From Prochilodus magdalenae (lineage: Eukaryota; Chordata; Actinopteri; Characiformes; Prochilodontidae): DNA of 64,000 nt. Both the position numbers and the translations under genes were made by a program. The DNA lies in the NCBI GenBank assembly GCA_024036415.1, contig JAMWET010006598.1, positions 1 to 64,000 of the forward strand. The letters are read 5' to 3'. Positions 9,310-20,802 of the stretch are shown here, one piece after another; position 1 is the first letter of the stretch, and every line of letters begins with the position of its first letter. A model generated the notes under the pieces. It searched no databases. It had not been told where the DNA came from and worked only from the letters and a program-made list of their open reading frames with translations.

Positions 9310-10850
9310 ATGTTCAGTCTGATCAGGAATGGAATGCTTGTATACAGCTTTTTGATCAGGTGCATGGTTTCCATGTAGCAAATATTTCCAATTTTTTTTC
9401 CCATTAGGAATGAATGGAATCTACTGTACTTCTACTCAACCCAGAGCATTTTTCAACCCCAAAGCAGTTTCTGAGGGGCAGTCCCCTAACTAGAGGAGAC
9501 CACTAACTTGAGGCAGACCCCCAAGCATGAATTTAAATGGTTCAACCCGCACTTCTCTGTTTGTCGTTCTTTCCATTCGTCCCACCCCCATAAAGTCACA
9601 TTCATTTTTGGCCCTATTAAAATCCTAATGTTTCCTGTAACCTACAGCCAACAAACTGCTTGTACTAACTCAGGGCAGACCCCCAAACGCTAATCCACAG
9701 CCATACTGACCCACACTCCTATGCTGTGTCGTTCATTCATCCTTTGTTCCTCCCATAGCAACCACAGCCTAGGAGGAAGTGGGAACCATTTAAACTGTGG
9801 GACCATTCCGTGCACTTTTCTAGCAAAGTCTTGATGTTTGTGGTAATAGCACTCCACCTAACAAGACTGTTCTGCCCTCAGCATTGTCCGATGGGCTCTG
9901 GGTAATTTGATAACAGCTTGTGGGCCCTCAGTTTTATTTGCATGTGACTGTGATATGTCCAAAGCAAGTTTGAGCATGATTCTGATCAGTGGAATCTTAT
10001 TATAATGTATACCCCAGTGTAAACATGAGTCTGGTTTTCCACTGACGTTCATTAAAGTAAGGTATGTGTTTTCTGTCTCCTGTGAAGTTAGCATTTTGGA
10101 TGAGGTTTTGTTCTTGACAGCTGTGAAATGTTCCTCAGCAACACTTTTCCACCATTTCCTAGCCATATAATTAAAACTACTTCACCTCCATGGTCATCTA
10201 TACTGCAGGCAGGCTGGCTCTGAGAGGTTTGCCTTACAGAGGACGGAAAGCTTAGAGACAATTGCCATTGCCTGTTGGTCCCAGGCCACTCAGGAAGAGT
10301 TTTACTGAACCTTTAAATGATATCTTCATTATATACACACGCCTGGCCTTCCCAGGTAGAATGTCAAGTGTAATCTTGTTCATGTAAACACAACACTTAA
10401 AGCCACATACGACTTTCCTTTCATTTGTCAGAGCAGCCACCGTGACCTTTATGAGAATGACTCGCATGCGCGATCCTGTGAAATTGCATTTTTTATATTT
10501 GTGCAGAGAGAAGGTGTTGGAAGGCCCTGAAATGGTGAATTGAAGCAGTGATTAAATTCACCCCTCGCTTTTATGAAGCTTGCTATTCCTTGGCCTGAGT
10601 TTCTGACATTGCTTAGCTTTTGTAGACTTTTGTAGATAACTCATACTGATGGCCAAAAAATGATGGAAAACATCCAGGGCCATGCATAAAGGGAATAGCG
10701 CAAAACGTGCAGAACCTTCTACCAGCCGACCGTCTTCTAACCCCAAACAGCTTTTTCCTTTGTGCTTCCGCACTTTGTTCCCAGCTACGGCCTTCCAGAG
10801 AATTACAGCAGAACATTACTTGTGGGCTTTGCTACCTGGAGTTTATTTGT
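9310..10850. other. Remainder of hp intron; no further gene
   Basis: Intronic sequence of hp. Open frames at 9858-10166 (-) and elsewhere show no recognisable domain. No additional haptoglobin exon is needed, because the flanking exons join in frame. Confidence 0.6.
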
Positions 10851-10853
10851 TAC

Positions 10854-10939
10854 CTTGAAAGTTCTCTTTGATCCTGTCGACAGAAAGAGCCTCTGATAGG
10901 CAGATGATTAGACCCAAGAGGAATACAACTGCAGATAGC
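10854..10939 (-). CDS. hp: Haptoglobin, signal-peptide exon
   Basis: An 86-nt exon bounded by acceptor TTCTCCACAG and donor GTAACA. It encodes a hydrophobic run (LSAVVFLLGLIICL) followed by SEALS, a typical signal peptide and cleavage region, then VDRIKENFQ. It ends with one base of the next codon, which joins exactly in phase to the 8885 exon. The start codon must lie further upstream, in a short exon that ends with two bases of a codon; several weak candidates exist above 10,990 and I cannot choose between them. The three known exons give 303 residues, close to the size of fish haptoglobin. Confidence 0.88.
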
Positions 10940-11420
10940 CTGTGGAGAACAAGAACATATTAGTACCCCACCTACTGGATGCAGAAACATCATGAACATA
11001 GCACACCAGGCTGTGACTCATTGAAGGCCAGTGCTTTTCTCCAGGCTGTAATAGGGTGGCCACATGTCCGGTTTTAGGCCGGACAGTCCGTTTTTTCAAC
11101 TCCCAGTCCTCCGTCCAGTGCAAAACCTGGATGGACTCCTATTAGTCTTCTTTTCGGAAAGAGCTATGTGAAATGTTGACTAGCAAACAATATCATGTGT
11201 GCCTGTTCTGGACCTGTGGGTAATAGCGACCCCTAGTGTACAGCATAGGTAAGTGCAGCACAGGAACTTTGGTTTAATACAGGAAACAGGTCAATTCAGT
11301 GCTGCCTTCATATAGTCCTTGGAACTGGCTGTGTAAATAGTTAATCCTTCTCCATCCATATAAAACAGCTCTTATAGTGGCGATATCTGTGAGTAGTCCT
11401 GTTACAGACGCCTATACGCC
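10940..11420. other. hp: Upstream of hp signal exon; likely holds exon 1 and promoter
   Basis: The first hp exon and promoter should be here or further right, but no donor/ATG pair is convincing. A short fragment near 11052-11140 resembles the end of the hAT-like element at 5746. Confidence 0.35.
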
Positions 11421-11421
11421 C

Positions 11422-11577
11422 GGTTGGTGTAGCTCAGCAGTAAACACCACTACCCACTAGGGCATCGCCACCACATGTGAGAGACTGGGGTTCAAATCCT
11501 GGTCTGTGTTGCTGTGCTACACCAATAAGTGTCCTTGGCAAGACTCCTAATGCTACATTGGCCCACCTGTAATTACA
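11422..11577 (+). repeat. tRNA-derived SINE, truncated, no tail
   Basis: The A box (TAGCTCAGCAG) and B box (GGTTCAAATCC) are recognisable. The copy stops after CCACCTGTAATTAC, before the conserved 3' tail. Confidence 0.85.
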
Positions 11578-12925
11578 GGTAAATGTATATCTTTCTATCC
11601 ACCCTGGTATTTAGACATGGTGAATGTATATCTTGATAGATGTTTGAAATATTTATGTATCACAAACTATACTGCGTAGCTTATGTAGTTTTATTTGCAG
11701 CTTTATCCATACTGTTTAGAGTCCAATTACGGTAGTTGTATGAAGCTCATTATATTTTCATATTTTGTGTTCTATTTCTATATTTAACAGTTTCACAAGA
11801 AACAGCTAAGTAAAGCCTCATGCGAAACAGCATTCAGTTGTCCCTGGATTTATTTGGATGACTTGTTTAGCTGACTGAATAACTGAGTACAGCTACAGTC
11901 AGTGCCATTGGCTCACGTCCATGTCAAAAGAAATTCCTTGCATTTTATTGGTTTAACAAGGTCACCATGACTCGCCTACCAGCGAACTGCAGGTCAACCC
12001 TCTAAAAGCTAGTCAATTAGTAAGCTCCCGACTGATTCACGAATGTCATCCATTCCACCCAATTAGGTAAGCAAAGCAATATTTTATGTGTTGTATATGT
12101 TAGATAGCATGCAGTGAAATAAATTCATCTCACAGCAACACAGCTGGACAGTCTTGGTCAATCTCATGCCAAATTAGCCTTGAAGTTTAAACCTCCTGTC
12201 ATGAAATGCACCTGTAATGTTACTCCACCTTGATGACAGGGCTCTTTTTCATCTGATGTTGTCTTTGCAAATGTTGTGCCGAATTCCGACTGCGCAGTAG
12301 AATCTGACTCCCCTTTATGTGCATGCATATCATGCTTGCATATGGTTTTCCCAGATTACATTGGAAACAACTGAAACTGTGAGTGCAATCTGTAGCATCC
12401 TATGTGCCTACGAGAATCATGTGCAAATGTAGTTGTACAGTTGTGTGTGAAAGGCTTACGGAGCCATTTGTATCAATGTATTAATTAATGTATTAATGAG
12501 GTGTAAAAGTGAATTACACAGCAGGACTGTAGGGGGAGCCCAAGAGCAAAGCTAGCAATTCTTGCATATTGCTGCTTTAAGAGTTTTAAGACTGTCTGGC
12601 TACAAATTGTGGCAAATTTTGGTGAGTAAACTCTAGTAATGTCATCTTGGTTCAAAGACTTGTTCACAGTCCGCAAAAAATGACCTACCATTAGTAGGAA
12701 TTTTGGTTATCAAATAGTCAGGTCTGGTTTTCTTAAACGCTTAGAGGCGGTCCTTACAGCTACACTATGTAAGATATGTGGATCTGTAGACCTCTCTGGT
12801 GGAAGAACATTCTGGAAGAACGTTTTGGCTGTGCATTGGACCATTTCACTTATTGGCTGAACATGATTTCAAGTGTATAAGAGCTTCCATGAGACCAAAC
12901 TACTAAAGAGATCAAACAACGAAAA
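11578..12925. other. No supported gene
   Basis: AT-rich, with no open frame of interest and no clear repeat boundaries. Confidence 0.45.
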
Positions 12926-14258
12926 TTAGTACACCACCAAGTGAAAATGGCCAAATTCTGCCAAAAGTGTCCATATTTTGTGTGGCCACCATTATTTTCC
13001 AGAACTGCCTTAACTCTTATGGGCATTGAGATGGGCACTATAGCATCACAGGTTACCACTGGAATCCTCTTTTACTTGACATCACAGAGCTGGTGGATGT
13101 TAGAGACCTCATGGAGCTGATGGATGTTGGAATCCTCTTCCCCTCGACATCACAGAACTGGTGGATGTTAGAGACCTCACAGAGCTAGTGGATGTTGAAA
13201 TCCTCTTCCACATGACCTCATGGAGCTGATGGATGTTGGAATCCTCTTCCCCTCGACATCACGGAGCTGGTATGTTAGAGGCCTGGTGCTCCTCCACCTT
13301 CCATTTAAGTATGCCCCACAAATCCTTAATAGGGTTTAGGGTTTTAGGGGTTATCATATTGCCCTGCGGCCCAGTTTCCAAAGGGAGGGGATCATGCTCT
13401 GCATCAGTATATCACAGTACATGTTGTCATTCATGGTTCCCACAGTGAACTGTAGTTTCCCACAGCACTCATGCAGTCCCAAATCATGACACTACCACCA
13501 CCATGCTTCACTGTAGGCCAGACAGACACTTGTCTTGACACCATCTGAACTAAATAAGTTTATCTCATTAAACCCCAAACCAGAGGACCTGGTTCCAGTA
13601 ATACATGTCCTTAGTCTGCTTGTCTTCAGCAAACTGTTGGCTTTTTTGAGCATCATCTATAGAAGAGACCAATTTGATATAGTATGCAGGGTATGGTCTG
13701 AGCACTGATAGCCTGACCCCCCACCGCTTTAACCTCTGCAGCCATGCTGGCAGCACTCCTACATCTATTTTCAAAAGACAACCTCTGGATATGGCACTGA
13801 GCACGTGCACTGAACTTCTTTGGTGGACCATGGCGAGTTCTGAGTTGAACTTGTCCTGTTAAACCGCTGTTTGTCCTGGCCACCATGCTGCAGCTCAGTT
13901 TTAGGATGTCTTCTTTATGTAGAGCAACACTTCTTTTTTCAGATCCTCAGAGATCTGGACTTCCAGTGACCAGTATGAGAGAGAAAACACCAAATTTAAC
14001 ACACCTGCTCCCCATTCACACCTGAGACCTTGTGCCACAAACAAGTCACATGACACCGGGGAGAGAAAATGGCTAATTGGGCATTGTACTCACCTTTGTT
14101 GCCAGCGGTTTAGAAATGAATGGAGGTGTGTTGAGTTATTTTGAGGGCTACTTTACATAGTATCAAAGTGTCATATCTTCAGTGTTGTCCCATAAAAAAG
14201 ATATAACAAAAAATTTACAAAGATTTGAGGGGTGTACTCAATCTTGTGAGATACCGTA
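12926..14258 (-). mobile_element. Tc1-like transposon, near full-length but dead (family B)
   Basis: Ends are AGTACACCACCAAGTGAAAA and GGGGTGTACTCAATCTTGTG, fitting the AGTACACCCC-type inverted repeats of a common fish Tc1 family. The minus strand decodes as VARTNSGLTGQVQLRTRHG, then a KKFSARAQ-CHIQRL block (13653-13886, second helix-turn-helix) and KSQQFAEDKQTKDM (13568-13831), then the ELQFTVGTMN region. Frames are broken many times. The LHQLRD-coding region at 13070-13275 is expanded by local duplication. Confidence 0.85.
13070..13275. repeat. Local tandem expansion inside the Tc1 pseudogene
   Basis: The block GACATCACAGAGCTGGTGGA plus flanks occurs at about 13078, 13147 and 13255, with shorter GGAGCTGATGGATGTTGGAA copies between. 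It is a single sequence in the family consensus, so this is a copy-specific expansion. Confidence 0.7.
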
Positions 14259-15255
14259 TACACTAATTACCGATAACTTGATATACTAGATTACGTTTCT
14301 GCTAATAGACCACCCCCTAAATTTTACACACTGCTCCTTTAAACCAGAGTTATGAGCCTTTAGACAGCGATTCCTGCTTGAAGGGTTAATATCAGAACTG
14401 TTAGTGTCTAAAGTAGTAAAATGGGAACATACCACTTCATGATGGAGCTTTTCTGCTGGACGAAGGTTCTTGTTGTACTGTGGAAGAAGGGAGACCCTGC
14501 TGTTCGTGCCTGCAGCTTTACATATTTATACCTGATGTGCTCCCTCTGTTCCCGAAAACCACATGCCATAAATTCCCAGGTTTCACAATCAGAGAAGCTC
14601 CAGGCTGGCACTGCATGGTATTTGGGGCTGATCCACTCAGGGGAATAGAGCCAAACAAGCAACCTCGGAGAGTGAGCTCATCAGTGCCTGCTCCGAAAGG
14701 CACGTAGCAGTGCGCGCACATGTGTGTGTGTGTGTGTGTGTGTGTGTTTGTTTGTGCATGCTCCCCGTGCCTCAATCAATCTCAGCTAGTGGCACAAAGA
14801 GCACTCAAAGCACACAAGCACCAGGGGTTGAGTAATGGCCTGATTGTGAAAAATGCATAACGGTAGCTGCCACAAAATGGCCCAAATTTTGATAATCCAT
14901 AATGGGAGCAAGCACAATGAGCCCTAATTTTTTTACAATGATATAAATGACAGTGTGCTTCAGTGAGAAAAATTGGGAAATGTGCCTTTTGTGTACAAAA
15001 TTTCCACTAAAAGTAAAAGGGCAAGTTGCACGCCTTGTTGGTTTTCAAAGTGACACACGAAATGTTTCACCACTTCACTCTGAGAGCCACAAACTTTACG
15101 AACTCATGAAGAAGTAATGCTTGAGTACAGCGGTGCTGTGCAAAAATGAGAGACCACTCTATTATCGGGTCAGTTAGCAGGCAAATCAGCCATACAAGCT
15201 AAATACAAGTTATTCATTTTTCAGGGCCCGAAAAAAAAGGCACGAAACATATACA
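14259..15255. other. No supported gene; (GT)n at 14721-14747
   Basis: Open frames of 75-85 codons at 14408-14775 overlap on both strands without a recognisable domain. A GT dinucleotide run is present. A common fish dispersed motif (GTGCTGTGCAAAAATGAGAG) occurs at 15133. Confidence 0.5.
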
Positions 15256-15257
15256 GT

Positions 15258-15545
15258 ACCAAAAGTCAAAAGTTTGGACACGGCTGCTACACAAGAAAAA
15301 AATGAGGATGAGGATGATGGAAATAATTCCATATCACACAGGCAGATGCTTCTCTCTATATATGATGAGTTTATTACTAAGAAAGTGTTTTATGGGTGAT
15401 GCTAGAGCTTCTTTTGGTTCTCTGGAAAGGTTCTCCTTATGTTTATCTAAATGCTTTATTTAAGCATAAGAGTGAAGACATCCAACTATATAATAGCACA
15501 CATGGAATTATGCAGTCCACCATAGGGAACCTTCAAAATGGAGCT
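15258..15545. repeat. Dispersed repeat (GTCAAAAGTTTGGACAC type), copy 1 with 130-bp insert
   Basis: Begins GTCAAAAGTTTGGACAC and ends CATGGAATTATGCAGTCCACC, a common fish dispersed repeat. The part from about 15292 to 15427 is almost identical to 17229-17360. Confidence 0.65.
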
Positions 15546-15609
15546 ACAGGAGAATCAAACAGCTTAACTTTATGCAACAAAATAATTTTCTTTATATGAC
15601 ACAATACTA

Positions 15610-15960
15610 TGTGTATGCAGACCGTTACGATGACTGCCCTTCGATGATCGCCAAAGACCGTAATGGTGCTGTGTCAGACTGTCATGGAGTGACTCGGTAA
15701 TCATCAGTGAAGAGAGAGAGAGAGAGATGGTGGAGATGGCCAATAAACCCGTGTGTGGAAGCATCGTGGTCAGCACCAAGATGAACTGTTCGTTGTCATG
15801 ACTCATGACATGTACAGAAGTCCTGGTGTCACTCGACCTCCTGTGTGAGAATATTCAAACTGCATGGGATGGATTATCACAAGACATCTTTAGGAACCCC
15901 CACACTTCCACAAAAGCCTCCAACTATGTATCATATCAACTCTATCACAAGGTCATTTGT
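15610..15960 (+). mobile_element. Tc1-like element fragment (family A)
   Basis: Carries GACCGTTACGATGACTGCCC, GTCATGGAGTGACTC, the GTGTGTGGAAGCATCGTGGT block and AACTGCATGGGATGGATTAT. These correspond to the region between the LTPRQ-like stretch and the AWDGLSQ end of the transposase. Strongly decayed. Confidence 0.75.
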
Positions 15961-17220
15961 CCACTCTTCTAAGTAATCTACAGTTCCTGTATCTCTTCCA
16001 TCTTTCCAATATTGAAATCAGTGTGTTACAGTGGCTCCCAGCAAATGCTCCTCCCAAAGGAGTCACTGATGTTATGTTCCCATTGGGTTATCTTCAAAGA
16101 GAAACCAGCATCTACAAACACACCTTAGTTACCTTCCAATTTCTTTCTCTCACATGCATCCAAAAACGCACTGTGAGAAGACCACTCTATGGGTCTACAA
16201 AGGTCGTGTAGCTGGCAAGCAGCTCCTGACTGAGAAAAGGAATCCTACTGCAACAACTAAATCTGAGCCTTTATGGACAGCTGGATTTTGGAATTGCTAT
16301 TATTTGGATCATGAGCAGCAAAAAGAACAGCCGACCTTGGAGATCTCACCAAGAAAAAACGGTCCATTTTAATTACATTAGCTTAGCATAGCACCTTTAA
16401 CACAAAGACACTATTAGACCATTTGGTAATGCATATTTTCCAAGTCTACCCTTACTAGACTCTCGTTTGATGTCAAAGGTTACATAATACTGTTCATAAA
16501 TCTTCTCAAACTATTACATATAAAAATATGCTATCCTTTGAGAACTCCACCAAAAACTATTCACATGTGAGGAGAGATTTGCTTGGTGCTGGGTTCCTCC
16601 ATGGATAAGAACAGTACAGGCGAAGATGAACGTTATCATCAATTATGGTTTCTGATATTCTTTATCTTCCTTCCCAATAGCGATCCAATCCGACTCTTCC
16701 TTCTGGGTGCAGTGGTCATGAGTGTATATTCATTCATAAATTGCTCCTCCCCAAAGACATGCATCATTACTAGATGCACATTTGTCTAGACTAATGATAT
16801 ATGGCTTGTTTGAATGAATGGTATTCCATGTAACCTTCTGGTAAAGAGTTCTCCAAAATGATGATTTATCAACACCTATAAAACAGTTTGGTAACGCTTA
16901 TTGTTGGACTAACTTTATAGATATTCTTGTTGTAGGTTTTAATAGCAAACCACTGGAGGTTTTGCAACATACTACAAGGTTTACCCAATGCTGTAAATGT
17001 GTTTGTTTAAAAGATAAATACGGCGGAGCAAAGACTGCAAACGCGAAATTGGATATTAGTCACAGACTCTGTGTCAGCGTGTCAACGACTATGGTAGGTC
17101 CAGGTACTTTCAGCTGCAGTGGAAATGTTCTAGGGCAAAGTCCAGCTGGCCATCATCCTGTAATGGATATTACTCATAGAGCTCCATCAGTAAAGAGCCT
17201 TTCGCTGTATCATGTTCAGA
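15961..17220. other. No supported gene; possible old transposon debris
   Basis: Open frames at 15957-16211 and 16154-16372 (+) overlap and give KRTVRRPLYGS-like and AGKQLLTEK-like strings that could be a decayed transposase, but I cannot place them in a family. Confidence 0.35.
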
Positions 17221-17228
17221 CCACAAGA

Positions 17229-17495
17229 AAAAAAAATGAGGATGAGGATGATGGAAATAATTCCATATCACACAGGCAGATGCTTCTCTCTATATATGAT
17301 GAGTTTATTACTAAGAAAGTGTTTTATGGGTGATGCTAGAGCTTCGTTTGGTTCTCTGGAAGGGGACGGCTCCATTAGCAGTCAGAAGTTTAGACACGGC
17401 TACACATGGAACCATTCCTTAGTTTTAGCTTCATGCTTTAGTTTAGAGTAGAAGTAAAGACTACTGAATAGCACTCATGGAATTATACAGTCCAC
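17229..17495. repeat. Dispersed repeat, copy 2
   Basis: The first part (to 17360) is nearly identical to 15292-15427. It is followed by GTCAGAAGTTTAGACACGGC and CATGGAATTATACAGTCCACC, the same dispersed repeat as at 15258 but in a different arrangement relative to the shared 130-bp block. Confidence 0.65.
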
Positions 17496-17521
17496 CTTAA
17501 AAAGTCACCTGAAAAAAACAG

Positions 17522-17826
17522 GTCACGTGGGTGGGTGGTGTCTCGTGGGTGGGCAGGCAGGGTGGTGTCTCGTGGGTGGATGGGCAGAGTTGGGGTCTCG
17601 AGGTGCACAGGGAGGATGGGGTCCCGTCGGTGGGCAGGCAGGCAGGTTGGGTGGGCTCCAGTTTGGACTCCCATGGGTGGGTGGCAGGGATGGGTCCCGT
17701 GGGTGGATGAGCAGGGTGGGGTCTTATTGAGGTTTTCGTGGATGGGCGGGCAGGGTGGTGTCTCGTGGGTGGATGGGCAGGTTGGGGTCTCGAGGTGCGC
17801 AGGGAGGATGGGGTCCCGTCGGTGGG

Positions 17827-17859
<33 letters not shown>

Positions 17860-18545
17860 TGGGCTCCAGTTTGGACTCCCATTGGTGGGTGGCAGGGATG
17901 GGTCCCGTGGGTGGATGAGCCGGGTGGGGTCTTATTGAGGTTTTCGTGGGTGGGCGGGCAGGGTGGTGTCTCGTGGGTGGATGGGCAGAGTTGGGGTCTC
18001 GAGGTGCACGGGGAGGATGTGGTCCCGTCGGTGGGCAGGCAGGCAGGCAGGCAGGGTGGGCTCCAGTTTGGACTCCCATGGGTGGGTGCCAGGGATGGGT
18101 CCCGTGGGTGGATGAGCCGGGTGGGGTCTTATTGAGGTTTTCATGGGTGGGCAGGGTGGTGTCTCGTGGGTGGGTGGGCAGGTTGGGGTCTCGAGGTGCA
18201 CGGGGAGGATGGGGTCCCGTCGATGGGCAGGCAGGCAGGCAGGCAGGGTGGGTGGGCTCCAGTTTGGACTCCCATTGGTGGGTGGCAGGGATGGGTCCCG
18301 TGGGTGGATGAGCAGGGTGGGGTTTTATTGAGGTTTTCGTGGGTGAGCGAGCAGGGTGGTGTCTCGTGGGTGGATGGGCAGAGTTGGGGTCTCGAGGTGC
18401 ACGGGGAGGATGGGGTCCCGTTGGTGGGCAGGCAGGCAGGGTGGGCGCCAGTTTGGACTCCCATTTGTGGGTGGCAGGGATGGGTCCCGTGGGTGAGCGA
18501 GCAGGGTGGTGTCCCATGGGGGGGCGGGCAGTGTTGGGGTCCTGT
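17522..18545. repeat. G-rich minisatellite, about five units of 190-210 bp
   Basis: The marker CGAGGTGCRC occurs at 17599, 17791, 18000, 18192 and 18393, giving periods of 192, 209, 192 and 201 bp. Part of the length variation comes from a GGCA tetranucleotide run inside the unit. The plus strand is rich in GGG runs. The array is open in several frames on both strands, including a 344-codon Pro-rich frame on the minus strand, which is a repeat artefact. Confidence 0.95.
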
Positions 18546-18984
18546 ATGTGCTCACTATTTTTTCACCTACTGTAAAAATTTTACAACGGCATGTTATTTG
18601 ACCAGGGGCAAATGACTGTATGATCTTTCTCTCTGTGATGTTAACTTTTCAATAAAATAGCATTCATAACAATCGTTTATATGACGACATGATTTAATGC
18701 TATATGAGTAATATTTGTTCATTGATTCATTAAACAAATTCACATTCACTTTGTGCACTGTGAGTCATCTGGGACAGTTGTTAAACTGTCTCCCTCTTGC
18801 TCCTAACTCACACACTTGCGTGTGCTTCCATAATGCATTAAGGTTTGGTCTTGTAAAATAAGTCTCCATTAATGTATCATTTACAGTTACATTTACATTT
18901 AAGGCATTTAGCAGACGCTCTTATCCAGGCTCTTAGAGCCTAAAACTCACCACGAGCTCAGACACTGCCCGAACAGGGGCCAGT
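18546..18984. other. No gene; SINE tail fragment at 18889-18932 (-)
   Basis: TTTAAGGCATTTAGCAGACG and CTCTTATCC are the antisense 3' tail of the local SINEs, without a tRNA-like head. The rest is unremarkable. Confidence 0.6.
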
Positions 18985-19199
18985 GGTTGGGGTAGCTCAG
19001 TGGGTAACACCACTACTCAGGGGGCCACCTCTACGTGTGTGAGACTGGGGTTCGAATCCCAGTCTGGGTGACTATGCGGAGCTACACCAATAAGAGTCCT
19101 TGGGCAAGACTCCTAACACTATGTTGGCCTACCTGTAATCAATAACCTTGTAAGTTGCTCTGGATAAGAGCGTCAGCTAAATGCCGTAAATGTAAATGC
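18985..19199 (+). repeat. tRNA-derived SINE, full copy
   Basis: A box TAGCTCAGTGG, B box GGTTCGAATCC (perfect), the body ACACCAATAAGAGTCC, and the tail TTGTAAGTTGCTCTGGATAA followed by GTAAATGTAAATG. One of the best preserved copies. Confidence 0.92.
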
Positions 19200-20800
19200 A
19201 GTGCTGGTACCCAGAGATTAATACATAGACATAGAGCAAGTAAACCATTACCAGCCCAGTGCTCATTCCTATAGAGAAGAAAAGGTCATTAAAGTGCAAC
19301 ACAATACACACAATCTAGAGCTCTACTAGACCTCTACTAAGTCAACTAAATCAAACATGTATGATATGATGACACAACACAGTAGCTATGCTGAATAAAA
19401 CTGAATGAATACATAATGTAAGGGATGATTCTACAGCCTGCAATACTAGGGAGTGTTGACAGGAGCACAGAGATGTGGGGAGAGATGCAGATGTAGAGGA
19501 GAAGTGAAGTAAACCACTTTGCTTCAGACTTGACAATCATTGCTATGTGGATGACACCCACCTGTTAAATCCCTAATGGGTTCACAAGCCCTTTATCACG
19601 AGCATTAGCACTTCCTATCCATATTATGACCAGCCAGCACGGTCGGATGTTCAGATATCTAACCTTCTACACAGTCATGTGGACCTCTGTGCTGCATGTG
19701 TGGACAGGGTATTATCAAAGCGTTACAATGGGAACCCACAAGCCCTGCATAATAACTACCAGCCCAAGTTCTTCTCCATGCAGAGTAAAGAGGTGACTAC
19801 GCTCTGCTAAAGTCAGCTCACAGCACAAGCCAACGTTCAGGTGATGTGGGCAGGCAGCAGAGTTCCCTCGGTGCATACCTTGGCCATATGTAGCACTATA
19901 CAGAGAACAAAGCGGTGCTTTATCAATGAATGTTCTGCCGGAACTGCTTTGTAAGAAGCTCTAACTTGAAAGGCTCAGGCGATGCAAAATACGAATGAGG
20001 ACTGTGCAGCTTCTCCAGGCAAGCCTTTGTGTTTTCGAACAAGGATCGCTCCAATTCATAGTGACCTTCTGTTACTGGGAAATCTGGTTGTTACATGATA
20101 AACCCAGTAAATGCAAAGTTTGCCATGTTCCGTGCACCTGAGGGTGGACTTCCGTTTAAACACGCAGGTTATGCAAAAATTGAATTGTGTATTCATATAT
20201 GTTGTGCTTAGCACGGTTGAGGATGAAATGATTACTCTTATGAGTGTCTTTGTGTTGCTGTGGAGGAAAAAACTTTTGTAATAGGGAGGACGTGTTTCTC
20301 TATGAGGCTAAACCCCACTCTCTCATTCAGAAGAGTCTCTTCAAGGTCAGGGGAATGAATAAAGCTGGGTTGTAGGCATGCTTGATAGTACGCCTTGATG
20401 CCTCAAATAGTAAGGCTTATCACCAGGGCCATACGAGCAGCTCAGGAACAGTGGTCTGGTACACTCTTCAACTTTGTCTTCATGTAAGAGAGATCTCTTG
20501 GATAGACGTAGGCAAATCAAGTTTTGTCTGTGAGTGTTGTTAGGGCTGATACTAAACACCTTTCAGCACGATTGGTCCATAGCTGATACCAAACACGGGC
20601 AAGGCCAGACTCTTAAAGGGCACCACACACCGGACCCACCACACTGCTTCCAAAAATTCTAAAACTATTGTTTCAGTGGAAGTGTGCACACCGGCCAACT
20701 GCTCAAAGACATTCAGTGACTCCTGGCAGTTCATTCTTCAGCACATCACAGCATGCCATAAGGAGTTTGCCATAATTACATAACTACAGTTATAGTGACA
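19200..20800. other. No supported gene
   Basis: No open frame above about 72 codons and none with a recognisable domain. No terminal repeats are seen. It leads directly into the 54-bp array. Confidence 0.5.
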
Positions 20801-20802
20801 GT

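Noticed and set aside
17483..18517. 344-codon proline-rich open frame on the minus strand
   Set aside because: Lies wholly within the ~200-bp minisatellite; several other frames are open there too, so absence of stops is a property of the repeat.
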